The position numbers and the translations under genes were made by a program. This document shows, one piece after another, positions 1-8,687 of a DNA stretch of 64,000 bases. Source of the DNA: Streptomyces sp. Sge12 (GTDB lineage: Bacteria; Actinomycetota; Actinomycetes; Streptomycetales; Streptomycetaceae). The stretch spans positions 186,001-250,000 of the forward strand of contig NZ_CP020555.1 of assembly GCF_002080455.1 (NCBI RefSeq). Reading direction: 5' to 3'. The notes under the pieces are model-generated. The model searched no databases, had not been told where the DNA came from, and was given only the letters and a program-made list of their open reading frames with translations. How positions within the stretch are numbered: the stretch's first letter is position 1; the number at the start of each line of letters is the position of its first letter.

Positions 1-1783
1 GCGCGGCGACGGTCGGGGCGGCGAAGAACTCGGCGAGGGAGAGCTCCACACCGAGCTCCTCGCGCAGGTCGTCGGTGACGGCGAGGGCGAGGAGGGAATG
101 GCCGCCGAGGAGGAGGAACTCGTCGTCGGCGCGTGTGACCTCGATGCCCAGCGCCTGGCTCCACACCTCGGCGACGGCCTGTTCCAGGGGTGTCAGCCGC
201 GCCGCCGGCCCGTCGGCGGGCGGGTGCTCGGCGGCATCCGCGCGCGTGGCGTGCGCACGTGCGGTGAGCGCGCGCCGGTCGACCTTGCCGGCCGGGGTGA
301 GGGGAAGCCGCTCCAGCACGGTGACCGTGTCGGGAACCAGGTGGGCGGGCAGGACCGCGGTGAGCCGCTCGCGCAGCGCTGCGCCCTGCGGTACGGGGCC
401 GGGCGCGGCGACGGCGAACGCGACGAGGCGCGCCTCGGGGGTGCCGGCGCCGTCGACGGTGACGGCGGCGTCGTCCACGTCCGGCTGCTCGCGCAGGGCG
501 TGTTCGACCTCGGCGGGTTCGATGCGGAAGCCGCGGACCTTCACCTGGTCGTCGTTGCGGCCGTGGAACTGGAGGATGCCGTCGGGCCGGAGGGACACGA
601 TGTCGCCCGTGCGGTAGAGCCGCCGGCCGGCGGCGGGATGCTCGACGAACCGTTCGGCGGTGAGTGCGGGCAGGCCCGTGTACCCGTGGGCGAGCCTGCT
701 GCCGCCGATCCACAGTTCGCCCCGGTCGCCGTCGGCCACCGGATGGCCGTCGACGTCCAGGATGTGCGCCGTGGCCCCGCAGATGGGCCGGCCGATCGGT
801 ATCGGCCCTTCGCAGTCCTGCCCGGTGACCCGGTGGGCGGTGGCGAAGGTGGTCGTCTCGGTCGGCCCGTAGCCGTTGACGAGCTCCAGCCAGGGGAAGG
901 CGGTGAGCACCTCGCGGGCCTGTGCGGCGGCCATCGCCTCGCCGCCCACGACCACCGAGCGGAGCTGGGCGAAGACGCGGGAGCGGCGTGCGGCGAGCTG
1001 GTGGAAGAGGGCCGTGGTGAAGAACGCCACCGTCACGCCGTGCCGTTCGACGTGCCGGGCCAGGTCCTCCAGGGAGGGGCGCTGCTCGGTGCAGACGACG
1101 ACTGCGGCGCCGTTGGCGAGCGCGGCCCAGACCTCGAACGTCGAGGCGTCGAAGGTCATGGGTGAGTGGAACAGGACGCGGTCGCGGCCGGTGAGGGTGA
1201 CGTAGTCCGGTGCGGTGACCAGCTCGGCGATGGCCCGGTGCGGCACGAGGACGCCCTTGGGGCGGCCGGTGGAACCGGAGGTGAACATGATGAATGCCGG
1301 GCTGTCCGGGTCCGACTCGTCGACCGGCCGTCCGCTCGTGAGCGGCTCCTCGGGCAGGGCGAGGACGGGGCCGGGGAGGGTGGCCGCGTCCAGGAGCTTC
1401 GCGTCGCCGACGGTGAGCGTCACCTCGGCGTCGGCGATCATCGCCTCGGTGCGCGGCCGGGGCTGGGCGGGGTCGAGCGGCACGCACACGGCTCCGGCCA
1501 GCCACAGCCCGAGCTGCGCCACGATCGTGCGGGACGACCGCGCGGTCAGGAGCGCGACCCGGTCGCCGCGGGCGACCCCGTGTTCGCGCAGGTGGGCCGC
1601 GAGGGCGCGGCCGGCCCGCTGGAGTCGGCCGTAGGTGAGGGTGGTGTCGCCGTCCACGACGGCGAGGGCGTCGGGGGTGAGTTCGGCGTGCCGCGCGACG
1701 AGGGCCGGCAGGGCGGTCGCCGGGGTGGCGGGCTGCGCGGTGGCGGGCAGGGCGGTGGTGAGCAGGGCGGTTGCGGGTGTCAT
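1..1783 (-). CDS. NRPS A-T module protein (partial, 3' end outside window)
   Basis: About 594 residues are visible, beginning at ATG 1783, one base after the stop of the upstream NRPS gene (TGA-C-ATG), so translation is coupled. The adenylation domain fills roughly residues 20-510: FTSGSTGRPKG (A3), NGYGPTETT (A5), YRTGD (A7), GRNDDQVKVRGFRIE (A8) and PLTPAGKVDR with the catalytic lysine (A10). A carrier domain with the phosphopantetheine site LGGHSL follows and is cut by the window edge. There is no condensation domain in front. Aligned by hand to GrsA, the binding-pocket residues read D-A-F-F-V-G-G-T-F-K, which resembles codes for branched aliphatic residues (Val/Ile type). It probably activates and carries one residue of the peptide made by this locus. 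Confidence 0.9.
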   Translation of the reverse strand, partial: MTPATALLTTALPATAQPATPATALPALVARHAELTPDALAVVDGDTTLTYGRLQRAGRALAAHLREHGVARGDRVALLTARSSRTIVAQLGLWLAGAVCVPLDPAQPRPRTEAMIADAEVTLTVGDAKLLDAATLPGPVLALPEEPLTSGRPVDESDPDSPAFIMFTSGSTGRPKGVLVPHRAIAELVTAPDYVTLTGRDRVLFHSPMTFDASTFEVWAALANGAAVVVCTEQRPSLEDLARHVERHGVTVAFFTTALFHQLAARRSRVFAQLRSVVVGGEAMAAAQAREVLTAFPWLELVNGYGPTETTTFATAHRVTGQDCEGPIPIGRPICGATAHILDVDGHPVADGDRGELWIGGSRLAHGYTGLPALTAERFVEHPAAGRRLYRTGDIVSLRPDGILQFHGRNDDQVKVRGFRIEPAEVEHALREQPDVDDAAVTVDGAGTPEARLVAFAVAAPGPVPQGAALRERLTAVLPAHLVPDTVTVLERLPLTPAGKVDRRALTARAHATRADAAEHPPADGPAARLTPLEQAVAEVWSQALGIEVTRADDEFLLLGGHSLLALAVTDDLREELGVELSLAEFFAAPTVAA

Positions 1784-1784
1784 G

Positions 1785-3728
1785 TCAGGCTCCTTCCGGG
1801 CGCGGGGTCCGGCGCTGGTCGAGGAGGGTGGCGAAGGCGCGCAGGTCGGTGCTGCGCAGCAGTTCGGGGGCGCGCAGGCGTACTCCGGTCTCGCGTTCGA
1901 CGGTTTCCAGCAGTCGTGCGGCGACGAGGGAGGTGCCGCCGGCGTCGGTGAAGTGGTCGCCGAGGCCGGTGCCGGGCCGGCCGAGGAGCTCGCGCACGGT
2001 CGTCAGTACGAGTCGCTCGGTGGCGGTGGTGGCGGCGTCGGCGAGGTCGTCCGTGGTGGCGGTCCGGGGCGGCACGAGGGCCGGGTCCGGGGTGTGGGCC
2101 AGGGCTGCGAGGGCGGGCCGGTCCACCTTGCCGTTGGCGTCGAGCGGGAAGCCGTCGACGATCCGTACGGTCGTGGGGACGGCCTGCTCGGGGAGCCAGG
2201 CGCGGACCGCGGCGAGGAGATCCGCGGCCTCGGGCGCGGCACCGGCGGCGGGCCGTACGTGCGCGACGAGGCGGCCGTGGCCGGAGCTGTCGCGCAGCAC
2301 GGTGACGACGGCCGTGCGCACGCGGGGGTCCTGTTCGAAGGCGGCTTCCACCTCGGCCGGTTCGATCCGAACGCCGCTGATCTTCACCTGGTCGTCGAGA
2401 CGGCCGAGGAAGTCCAGGCTGCCGTCGGCATCCATCCGTACCCGGTCGCCGGTGCGGTAGAGGCGGTCGATCGCGGGCAGCACCGGTCCTGCCGGCGGCG
2501 GGGTGAACCGGCGTGCGGTGAGTTCGGGGTCGAGGTACCCGAGCGCCAGGCAGTGGCCGCCGACGCGCAGTTCGCCCTCCTGTCCGCGGGCGACGGGGCG
2601 GCCCTCGTCGTCCGTGACGACGAGGGTGACGCCCGGCAGGGCGGTGCCGATGGGGGGCGGGGCCTGGTCACCGGCCTGCGGGTCGGTGCCGCGCATGGTG
2701 TGGGTGGTGGTGACGACGGTGGCTTCCGCGGGGCCGTAGGCGTTGTGGACGGTGGCGGTGACGTCGGCGCCGGGGCGCCGGCGCATGCGGTCGCCGCCGA
2801 CGACGAGGTGCCGCAGCTTCAGGTCCTGCGGCCACGGCCGGTCCAGGAGCGGTTCGACGGTGGGCGTGGCCGCCACGGCGTGGGTGAGGCCGGTGTCGCG
2901 CCACCAGTCGGTGAGGACGTGCGAATCCCAGCGGGTGTCGTCCGGGGCCGGGACGAGGGCGGCGCCGGAGGTCAGGGCGGACCACAGTTCCAGCAGGTGC
3001 GGGTCGAACGCGACACCGATGAGCAGGGACTGGCGGTCGCCCGGTGCGAGGCCGGTCTCGGCCCGGTACCAGTCGAGGGCGACGGAGAGCGAGGACTCGG
3101 CCACGGCGACCGCCTTGGGGCGGCCGGTGGAACCGGAGGTGAGGACGGCGTACAGGGCCCCTTCGGGCGCGCGCCGGGTACCGCGGACGGAGTCGGCGAA
3201 GGCCGCCACCGCGGCGGCGGGGGCGTTGACACCTTCGGTGGGCAGCAGCAGCGGGCAGTGCTCCCCGCTGCGGTGTTCCGCGGGCAGGACATCGGGGTCG
3301 CCGATGAGGCAGGCGACGTCGAGGTCCTCGGTGACGGCCCGGATGCGGCGTTCGCCGGGGCGGGGGCCGAGCGGCAGGTAGACGGCGCCGAGCCGGGCGA
3401 GCGCGACGGCGGTCACCACGAGGGCGGTGGACCGGTCGAGGCAGACGCCGACCAGGTCACCGGGCCGTACGCGGTCGGCCAGGTCGGCGGCGACCAGCGC
3501 GGCCGCCGCGTCGAGGTCCCGGTAGGTCCAGATCTGTGTGCCGTCGATGACCGCCGGGGCGTGCGGGGTGCGTCCGGCCCAGTCCTCGAAGCGGGCGAGC
3601 ACACTGGTCGGTTCGGCGGCGGGGCCATGGGCGATGCTCGGCGCGGGGCCGGTGGCGAGGTGGCCGGTGGCACGAGGGGCGGCGGCGCGAGGGGCGGCGA
3701 GGACGGGCGCGGTCGGGGACTGCATCAT
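1785..3728 (-). CDS. NRPS A-T didomain protein
   Basis: A 647-residue protein. The ATG at 3728 overlaps the upstream TGA (TGATG) and follows GGAG by five bases; a GTG at 3731 is the alternative start. After about 35 Ala/Pro-rich residues comes a complete adenylation domain: LTSGSTGRPKA (A3), NAYGPAEAT (A5, Ala replacing the usual Thr), YRTGD, GRLDDQVKISGVRIE and PLDANGKVDR. A carrier domain follows with DAGGTSLVA, a less common form of the phosphopantetheine site (Thr in place of His before the serine). No condensation domain is present. The hand-derived specificity code D-P-L-A-V-G-A-V-V-K matches no code I can recall, so the substrate is open. Being C-less, it must rely on a condensation domain supplied by another protein of the cluster. 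Confidence 0.9.
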   Translation of the reverse strand: MMQSPTAPVLAAPRAAAPRATGHLATGPAPSIAHGPAAEPTSVLARFEDWAGRTPHAPAVIDGTQIWTYRDLDAAAALVAADLADRVRPGDLVGVCLDRSTALVVTAVALARLGAVYLPLGPRPGERRIRAVTEDLDVACLIGDPDVLPAEHRSGEHCPLLLPTEGVNAPAAAVAAFADSVRGTRRAPEGALYAVLTSGSTGRPKAVAVAESSLSVALDWYRAETGLAPGDRQSLLIGVAFDPHLLELWSALTSGAALVPAPDDTRWDSHVLTDWWRDTGLTHAVAATPTVEPLLDRPWPQDLKLRHLVVGGDRMRRRPGADVTATVHNAYGPAEATVVTTTHTMRGTDPQAGDQAPPPIGTALPGVTLVVTDDEGRPVARGQEGELRVGGHCLALGYLDPELTARRFTPPPAGPVLPAIDRLYRTGDRVRMDADGSLDFLGRLDDQVKISGVRIEPAEVEAAFEQDPRVRTAVVTVLRDSSGHGRLVAHVRPAAGAAPEAADLLAAVRAWLPEQAVPTTVRIVDGFPLDANGKVDRPALAALAHTPDPALVPPRTATTDDLADAATTATERLVLTTVRELLGRPGTGLGDHFTDAGGTSLVAARLLETVERETGVRLRAPELLRSTDLRAFATLLDQRRTPRPEGA

Positions 3729-6700
3729 CACGACTCCGTGGAAAGGGTGGTGGCGGCGGCGAGGGCTTCGGCCTGGTCGGCGAGCACGGGGTTGCGGAAG
3801 AGCACCCTCAGCGGCGGGCGCGTGCCCAGCCGGGGCTCCAGCCAGGCGGCCAGCTCGGCGGCCAGCAGGGAATGGCCCCCGATGTGGAAGAAGTGGGAGC
3901 GGGCGTCGAATCGGTGGTGGCCGAGGACCTTGCGCCAGCCTTCCGTGAGCAGAGTCGTCATCGGATCGTCGGACCCGGCGGATCCGTCGGACCCGGCAGG
4001 CCCGGCGGTGGCCGTGGGCCCGGGCTCAGAGCCCGTTCCGGGCTCGATGGCCGCGGCGTGGTCGGCGTCGTCGGGGTCGAGGGCCGCCGCTCGGCGGGAC
4101 AGTGCCGTACGGTCGGGCTTGCCTCCGGCGAGGGTCGGCATGCTCTCCAGCCGTGCCCACCGGGCGGGCACGAGGGGGCCGGGCAGTCGGCGGCTCAACT
4201 CGGCGTGCAGCGCCTTCTCGTCGAAGGACGCGTTGTCGGCCCCGTCCTCGAGGAAGCCGACGAGCCGGGGCCCGCCCGGGTTCTCCCGGTCCAGTACGAC
4301 GGCGCAGGACCGGCCGCCCAGCACGGCGGACGCCGCCGCCTCGATCTCCTCCAGCTCGATGCGGTGGCCGCGCAGCTTGATCTGGTTGTCGCGCCGCCCG
4401 AGGAAGTACAGCAGACCGTCCAGTCCGCGGTAGCCGAGGTCGCCGGTGAGGTAGACGCGCTGCCCGCCGAGTGCGTCGACGGTCACGAACCGGGCGGCCG
4501 TCGCCTCCTCGTTGCCCGCGTAGCCCTCGGCGAGACCGGGCCCGGCGACGGCGAGTTCACCGACCGCGCCGGAGGGCAGCGGGCGGTGGTGGGCGTCCAG
4601 TACGTGGATGCGCTCGCCCGGGAGCTCGGTGCCCAGGGGGATCTCGGCGCCCTCGGCGAGGGCGTCGCGGGAGACCTCGTGGACGGTCGAGCTGATGGCG
4701 GCCTCCGTGACGCCGTACACGTTGAGCACGGTGGCGTCGGTGTCGGCGAGGACGCCGCGCAGTGCCTCCACGGGAAGGCGCTCGCCGCCCAGGACCAAGA
4801 GCCCGGGGGCCCAGCTCCCGTCCCGCAGGGCGGGACGCAGGTCTTCGCGGGTGGCGAGGAAGTAGCTGGTGGGGAGGTTGGCGACGGTGACCCGGGCGGA
4901 CACCAGCAGTTCGGCGAGCTCCGCGCCCGTGGGCACCTCGTACTCGGGCAGGACCAGGCAGGCGCCGGCGTGCAGGGTCGGCAGGACCTCTTCGAGGGCC
5001 ACGTCGAAGGACGGCTGGGCGAACATCAGCACCCGGTCCGAGGTGGTGAGGCCGAACCGGTCGGCGGCCGCCGTCATATGGTGCGCGAGCGCCGCGTGGC
5101 CGACCGCGACCGGCTTCGGCGTCCCGGTGGAGCCGGAGGTGTGGATGACGTAGGCGGTGCCGGGAAGTTCGGCCGTTCCGCGCGCGGGAGGCAGTTCGGG
5201 GGCGTCGATCCGTGCGGTCGGCAGGGCTTCCGGCAGGGCCGGCGTGCTGTCACCGGTGAGGACCAGCGCCGGGGCGAGCCGCTCCAGCAGCAGGCCGAGC
5301 CGGGCCGGCGGGTCGGACGGGGACAGCGGGCAGTAGACGGCGCCGGTCCGCAGGCACGCGAGCAGGGCGACGAGCGAGTCGGTCCCCCGGGGCAGGACCA
5401 CGGCCACCGGCCGGCCGGGCGTCACACCGGCGGTCTTCAGCCGCTCGGCGAGCGAGCCGACGCGGTCGTCGAGCTCGCCGTAGGTGAGGCGGCGGGCGCC
5501 GCACAACAGGGCCGGCAGCGACGGGTGGTGCGCGGCCACGGGGTCCAGCGGATCGCGGTCGGCAGGGACGGACACGGGGTCGGCGGCCGGCTCGACGGCG
5601 GTCGGCTCCAGGTCGGCGAGCGGGGTCCCGGGGCTGTCGAGATAGGCGCGCAGCAGGTCCAGGAAGCGGCCGGAGAGCAGCCGGGCTACGTCTTCGCCGA
5701 AGAGGTCCATGTCGTAGTCCCAGACCAGCGTCATGCCGGGCGAGCCGTGGCGCGGGGTGACGCCGCGGCGGTCGTCCGGGAGCAGGACCACGTCGAGGTC
5801 GAAGCGGGTGGTGCCGGTGTTGAAGCCTTCGAAGAGGGTGATGTCGAGGCCGGGTACGTCGATCTCGGGCAGCGGGGCGTCGTGGGCGCTGAACATGACG
5901 GAGAAGAGCGGGTTGTCGGCGCCGGAGGTGTGCATGCCGAGCGCCCGGGTCAGCTCCTGGACCGGCACGTCCTGGTGCGGCAGGGCCCGGATGAGGGTGT
6001 CGGTGACCTCGTCCATGGTGTCCTGGGCGGGGGCGGCGCCGTCCAGGGTGAGGGGCAGCGGGATGGTGTTGACGAACATGCCCACGGCGTCCTCGTAGCC
6101 GAGGGGCCGGTTGCCGACGGCGGTGCCGATGACCATCCGGGAGCGGCCGCTGTGCCGGCGCAGGAGTTCGGCGAACAGCCCCAGGAGCGTGGAGAAGGGG
6201 GTGAGACCGCGTGAACGGGCGTGTCCGCGCAGGCGTTCGGCGAGGTCGGCGCCGATCGTCTGGCGCAGCTGTCCGCCGTGGTGGTTGCGGCGGGCACCGG
6301 GGCGGGTCAGGCCCGGCAGCGGCAGGTCGTGCTGCCGGTCGCGCAGTTCGGTCCGCCAGAAGTCGAGCGATTCGGGGGCGTACGCGGCCGCGGCCCGCTC
6401 CCGGACGTGGTCCGCGTACGAGGAGGCGGGCGGGAGCTCGAGGGTCTCGCCGAGGACGTGGGCGCGGTAGACGCGGAAGACGTCGTCGAGCAGGATCGCG
6501 AAGGAGTGCCCGTCGTGGATCAGGTGGTGCTCGACGTGGACCAGCCGGTGGTGGCGCTCGGCCAGCCGCACGAGCGTCCAGCGGATCAGTGGTGCCTCGA
6601 AGGTGTCGAGCGGTGTCTCGGCCTCGGTGCGCAGCAGGCGGGCGAAGGCCGACTCGGGGTTCTCCGCCGTGCTGAGGTCGACCGTGCGCAGCCGCGGCGC

Positions 6701-6925
6701 ACAGTGCTGTGCGACCCGCTGGGCCGGTACGGATCCGGTGGAGGCGACGAGTTCGAGCCGCAGTCCGGGGTGTCGCGCCAGGGTGGCGTCGAGTCCCCGG
6801 CGCAGTGCCTCGGTGTCGAGCGTGCCCCACAGGTCCAGTGAGGCGGTGAAGTTGTAGGCGCGACTGCCGGGCTGCATCTGCTCGTGCAGCCAGACGATCT
6901 CCTGCGAGGAGGAGAGGGGAAGCAT
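3728..6925 (-). CDS. NRPS C-A-T module protein
   Basis: A 1,065-residue single NRPS module. The ATG at 6925 follows AGGGA; an upstream in-frame extension is repeat-rich and unlike a domain. The condensation domain (about 1-435) has the catalytic HHLIHDG at residues 133-139 and GMFVNTIPL. The adenylation domain (about 470-950) has HTSGSTGTPKP, NVYGVTEAA (Val for Pro in A5), YLTGDLG, GRRDNQIKLRGHRIE and a shortened A10, LAGGKPDR, keeping the lysine. The carrier site is IGGHSLLAAEL. The pocket code by hand alignment is D-V-E-N-V-G-V-I-S-K; the D-x-E-N start recalls hydroxyornithine-type codes, which is only suggestive. It is the only module here with its own C domain, and its stop overlaps the start of the next gene. 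Confidence 0.92.
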   Translation of the reverse strand: MLPLSSSQEIVWLHEQMQPGSRAYNFTASLDLWGTLDTEALRRGLDATLARHPGLRLELVASTGSVPAQRVAQHCAPRLRTVDLSTAENPESAFARLLRTEAETPLDTFEAPLIRWTLVRLAERHHRLVHVEHHLIHDGHSFAILLDDVFRVYRAHVLGETLELPPASSYADHVRERAAAAYAPESLDFWRTELRDRQHDLPLPGLTRPGARRNHHGGQLRQTIGADLAERLRGHARSRGLTPFSTLLGLFAELLRRHSGRSRMVIGTAVGNRPLGYEDAVGMFVNTIPLPLTLDGAAPAQDTMDEVTDTLIRALPHQDVPVQELTRALGMHTSGADNPLFSVMFSAHDAPLPEIDVPGLDITLFEGFNTGTTRFDLDVVLLPDDRRGVTPRHGSPGMTLVWDYDMDLFGEDVARLLSGRFLDLLRAYLDSPGTPLADLEPTAVEPAADPVSVPADRDPLDPVAAHHPSLPALLCGARRLTYGELDDRVGSLAERLKTAGVTPGRPVAVVLPRGTDSLVALLACLRTGAVYCPLSPSDPPARLGLLLERLAPALVLTGDSTPALPEALPTARIDAPELPPARGTAELPGTAYVIHTSGSTGTPKPVAVGHAALAHHMTAAADRFGLTTSDRVLMFAQPSFDVALEEVLPTLHAGACLVLPEYEVPTGAELAELLVSARVTVANLPTSYFLATREDLRPALRDGSWAPGLLVLGGERLPVEALRGVLADTDATVLNVYGVTEAAISSTVHEVSRDALAEGAEIPLGTELPGERIHVLDAHHRPLPSGAVGELAVAGPGLAEGYAGNEEATAARFVTVDALGGQRVYLTGDLGYRGLDGLLYFLGRRDNQIKLRGHRIELEEIEAAASAVLGGRSCAVVLDRENPGGPRLVGFLEDGADNASFDEKALHAELSRRLPGPLVPARWARLESMPTLAGGKPDRTALSRRAAALDPDDADHAAAIEPGTGSEPGPTATAGPAGSDGSAGSDDPMTTLLTEGWRKVLGHHRFDARSHFFHIGGHSLLAAELAAWLEPRLGTRPPLRVLFRNPVLADQAEALAAATTLSTES

Positions 6926-7274
6926 GGGCGATCCCTGAGGTTGTCGGGTCGATCTCCGGTGCCGGTCACGGTCGTGTCCGGCCGTCGTGCGGACGGCTTC
7001 GCGGGTCTCGCGGTGCCGCTTGCTGCGTGGGGGGGGATGCCGTGGGGGAAGCTCTGGGTGCGCAGCGGCGTGGGCTGCGCCGCGGTACCGGGTGCCGGGC
7101 GGTGCGGGGTACGCGTGGGCCTCGGGGCGTGGTGGTGGCCGCGGGTCGGCGAGGCGCCCGGGTGGGGCGCCGCGGTGGGCGTTGCGGTCGTATCGGGTGC
7201 CGGGAGCGCACGCGTGCGCGTCGTTCCCGGGGCGTGCGGGTGGTACCGGGTGGCGGGACGTCCGGGTGGCGGGG
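6926..7274. other. Intergenic region with degenerate 15-bp repeats
   Basis: This 349-bp gap between the condensation protein and the C-A-T gene holds no recognisable gene. Four related 15-mers of the form TAYCGGGTGSCGGG(A) start at about 7086, 7191, 7244 and 7260. The minus-strand reading frame through it is continuous with the NRPS gene but encodes only repeated Pro/Arg/His-rich sequence, so the NRPS start was placed at 6925. Confidence 0.6.
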
Positions 7275-8597
7275 TCACCGCACGGTGTGCTCCGGGGGGC
7301 GCAGCGCGTCGGTGAGCGCGTCGAACGCCCGGTGCGCGCTCTCGTCGTCGAGTACCGCCCGGTCCCACACCATCCGCAGGCGGATCTCCGCTCCCTGGGT
7401 GACGGAGACGGCGAAGGGGCCGCGGACCGGCCTGCCGTCGATGTGGACCTCGCGGCCTTCGACACCGGCGAGCACCAGGGGCGGGCGGCGGCTGTCGTCG
7501 TCCACGGTGAGCAGTCCGTCGAGCCCTCCGGTCCAGGCCGAGCCGGCGGCCCGGGCGGCGGTCACGACGGCGTCGAACGGTACGTCGGCCCGGTCGAGGT
7601 CGTCCCACCACGCGTCGGCGGTCGCCTCCGGGCCCGCTCCCCCGCCGGGTGCGTGTCCGGTTCCCCGGCCGGTGTCGGCCGGGAAGACGAGGGTGTTGAG
7701 GAAGCAGCCGACGACCGGTTCCGCTCCCGCGGGACGGCCGCCCCACGGGTAGCCGAGCGGGACCGCGCGGTCGGGACCGTACAGCTCGCGGGCCGCGGAG
7801 CGGCAGGCGTCGAGCAGTCCGGGGAAGGACACCCCGCCGTCGTGCGCGGGCAGCCGGGCCTGGGCGGCGCCGCTGGGCCGGGCGCCTTCGGGTACGCGTG
7901 CCGGCCGGGGTGCCGGAGCGTGGGCGTGCAGCGCGTGCAGCCGCTGTGCCCAGTACGCGGCCGCCTCGGGGGTCTCCGCCCTTTCCTCGGAGTCGAGTTG
8001 GCGCAGGACCGCGTCCCGGTAGGCGGTGAGTTCCGTTTCCGTCTCCGCTGCTGCGGCGTGGGGTTCGGTGGCCTCGGTGGCCTCCTCGCCGTAGGCGGTG
8101 CCGAGTTCGTCGACGATCCGCGCCAGCGAACGGCCGTCGCACACGGCGTGGTCCAGGACGACGGCGAGGAGCTCCTCCTGCCGCTCCTCATCGGGTACGA
8201 GGAAGAGCCGCAAGGGGGGTCCCTGTGCGTCCCAGGTGTCCACCGCGCGGCGGAGCGCGTCGGTCGGCGACTCCCCCGGTGCGAGGGCCGGCCGGGTCAC
8301 GGGGACGTCCGGGTCGGCGACGCTCAGGACGGGAGTGCCGCGGAGGACGGTGGGCCGTGAGCGCAGGGCGGTGTGCCGTGCGGCGAGGCGGGATGCCGCC
8401 GCCCGCAGGCGTTCGGGGTCGATGGTTCCGGTCGGGAACGCGAAGAACATGGGCACCACGTCGGGGCGTCCCGCCGGGTCGAGGGAGCGCACCAGCAGGA
8501 AGCGGCGCTGCGCTCCGGTGACCGGCAGCAGGGTGTCGGACCGGTCACTGGTGAGGCGCCGGTAGCGGGCCAGGTACTGACTCGTGATGCTGAGCAC
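7275..8597 (-). CDS. Stand-alone condensation-domain protein
   Basis: A 440-residue protein beginning at GTG 8597, after GAAGAGGACCAC. It has the length and layout of one NRPS condensation domain: an N-terminal TGAQRRFLL stretch, the active-site motif DHAVCDG (His-x3-Asp-Gly retained, the first His of the usual pair replaced by Asp) near residue 158, and GCFLNTLVFP as the later conserved FVNT-type motif. There is no adenylation or carrier domain attached. It lies between the exporter and the C-A-T gene on the same strand. It could supply in trans the peptide-bond step for the C-less A-T proteins downstream, or act as an amide- or ester-forming tailoring enzyme. The low-homology C-terminal half makes the exact subclass uncertain. 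Confidence 0.8.
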   Translation of the reverse strand: MLSITSQYLARYRRLTSDRSDTLLPVTGAQRRFLLVRSLDPAGRPDVVPMFFAFPTGTIDPERLRAAASRLAARHTALRSRPTVLRGTPVLSVADPDVPVTRPALAPGESPTDALRRAVDTWDAQGPPLRLFLVPDEERQEELLAVVLDHAVCDGRSLARIVDELGTAYGEEATEATEPHAAAAETETELTAYRDAVLRQLDSEERAETPEAAAYWAQRLHALHAHAPAPRPARVPEGARPSGAAQARLPAHDGGVSFPGLLDACRSAARELYGPDRAVPLGYPWGGRPAGAEPVVGCFLNTLVFPADTGRGTGHAPGGGAGPEATADAWWDDLDRADVPFDAVVTAARAAGSAWTGGLDGLLTVDDDSRRPPLVLAGVEGREVHIDGRPVRGPFAVSVTQGAEIRLRMVWDRAVLDDESAHRAFDALTDALRPPEHTVR

Positions 8598-8687
8598 GTG
8601 GTCCTCTTCGTCGTGGCCGCGGTCGCGCGGAACGGTGTGGCGGCGGGCGGCGCCCGCGCAGGGTCGTTCCCGGGCGGCGTGCGGTGG

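Noticed and set aside
1635..6214. Very long open frames on the plus strand opposite the NRPS genes
   Set aside because: They mirror the third-codon GC bias of the minus-strand NRPS genes and encode Gly/Arg/Val-rich sequence without domains.
6926..7465. N-terminal extension of the C-A-T NRPS gene up to 7465
   Set aside because: The extension is repeat-coded Pro/Arg/His sequence and overlaps the condensation gene; ATG 6925 with AGGGA gives the normal C-domain start.
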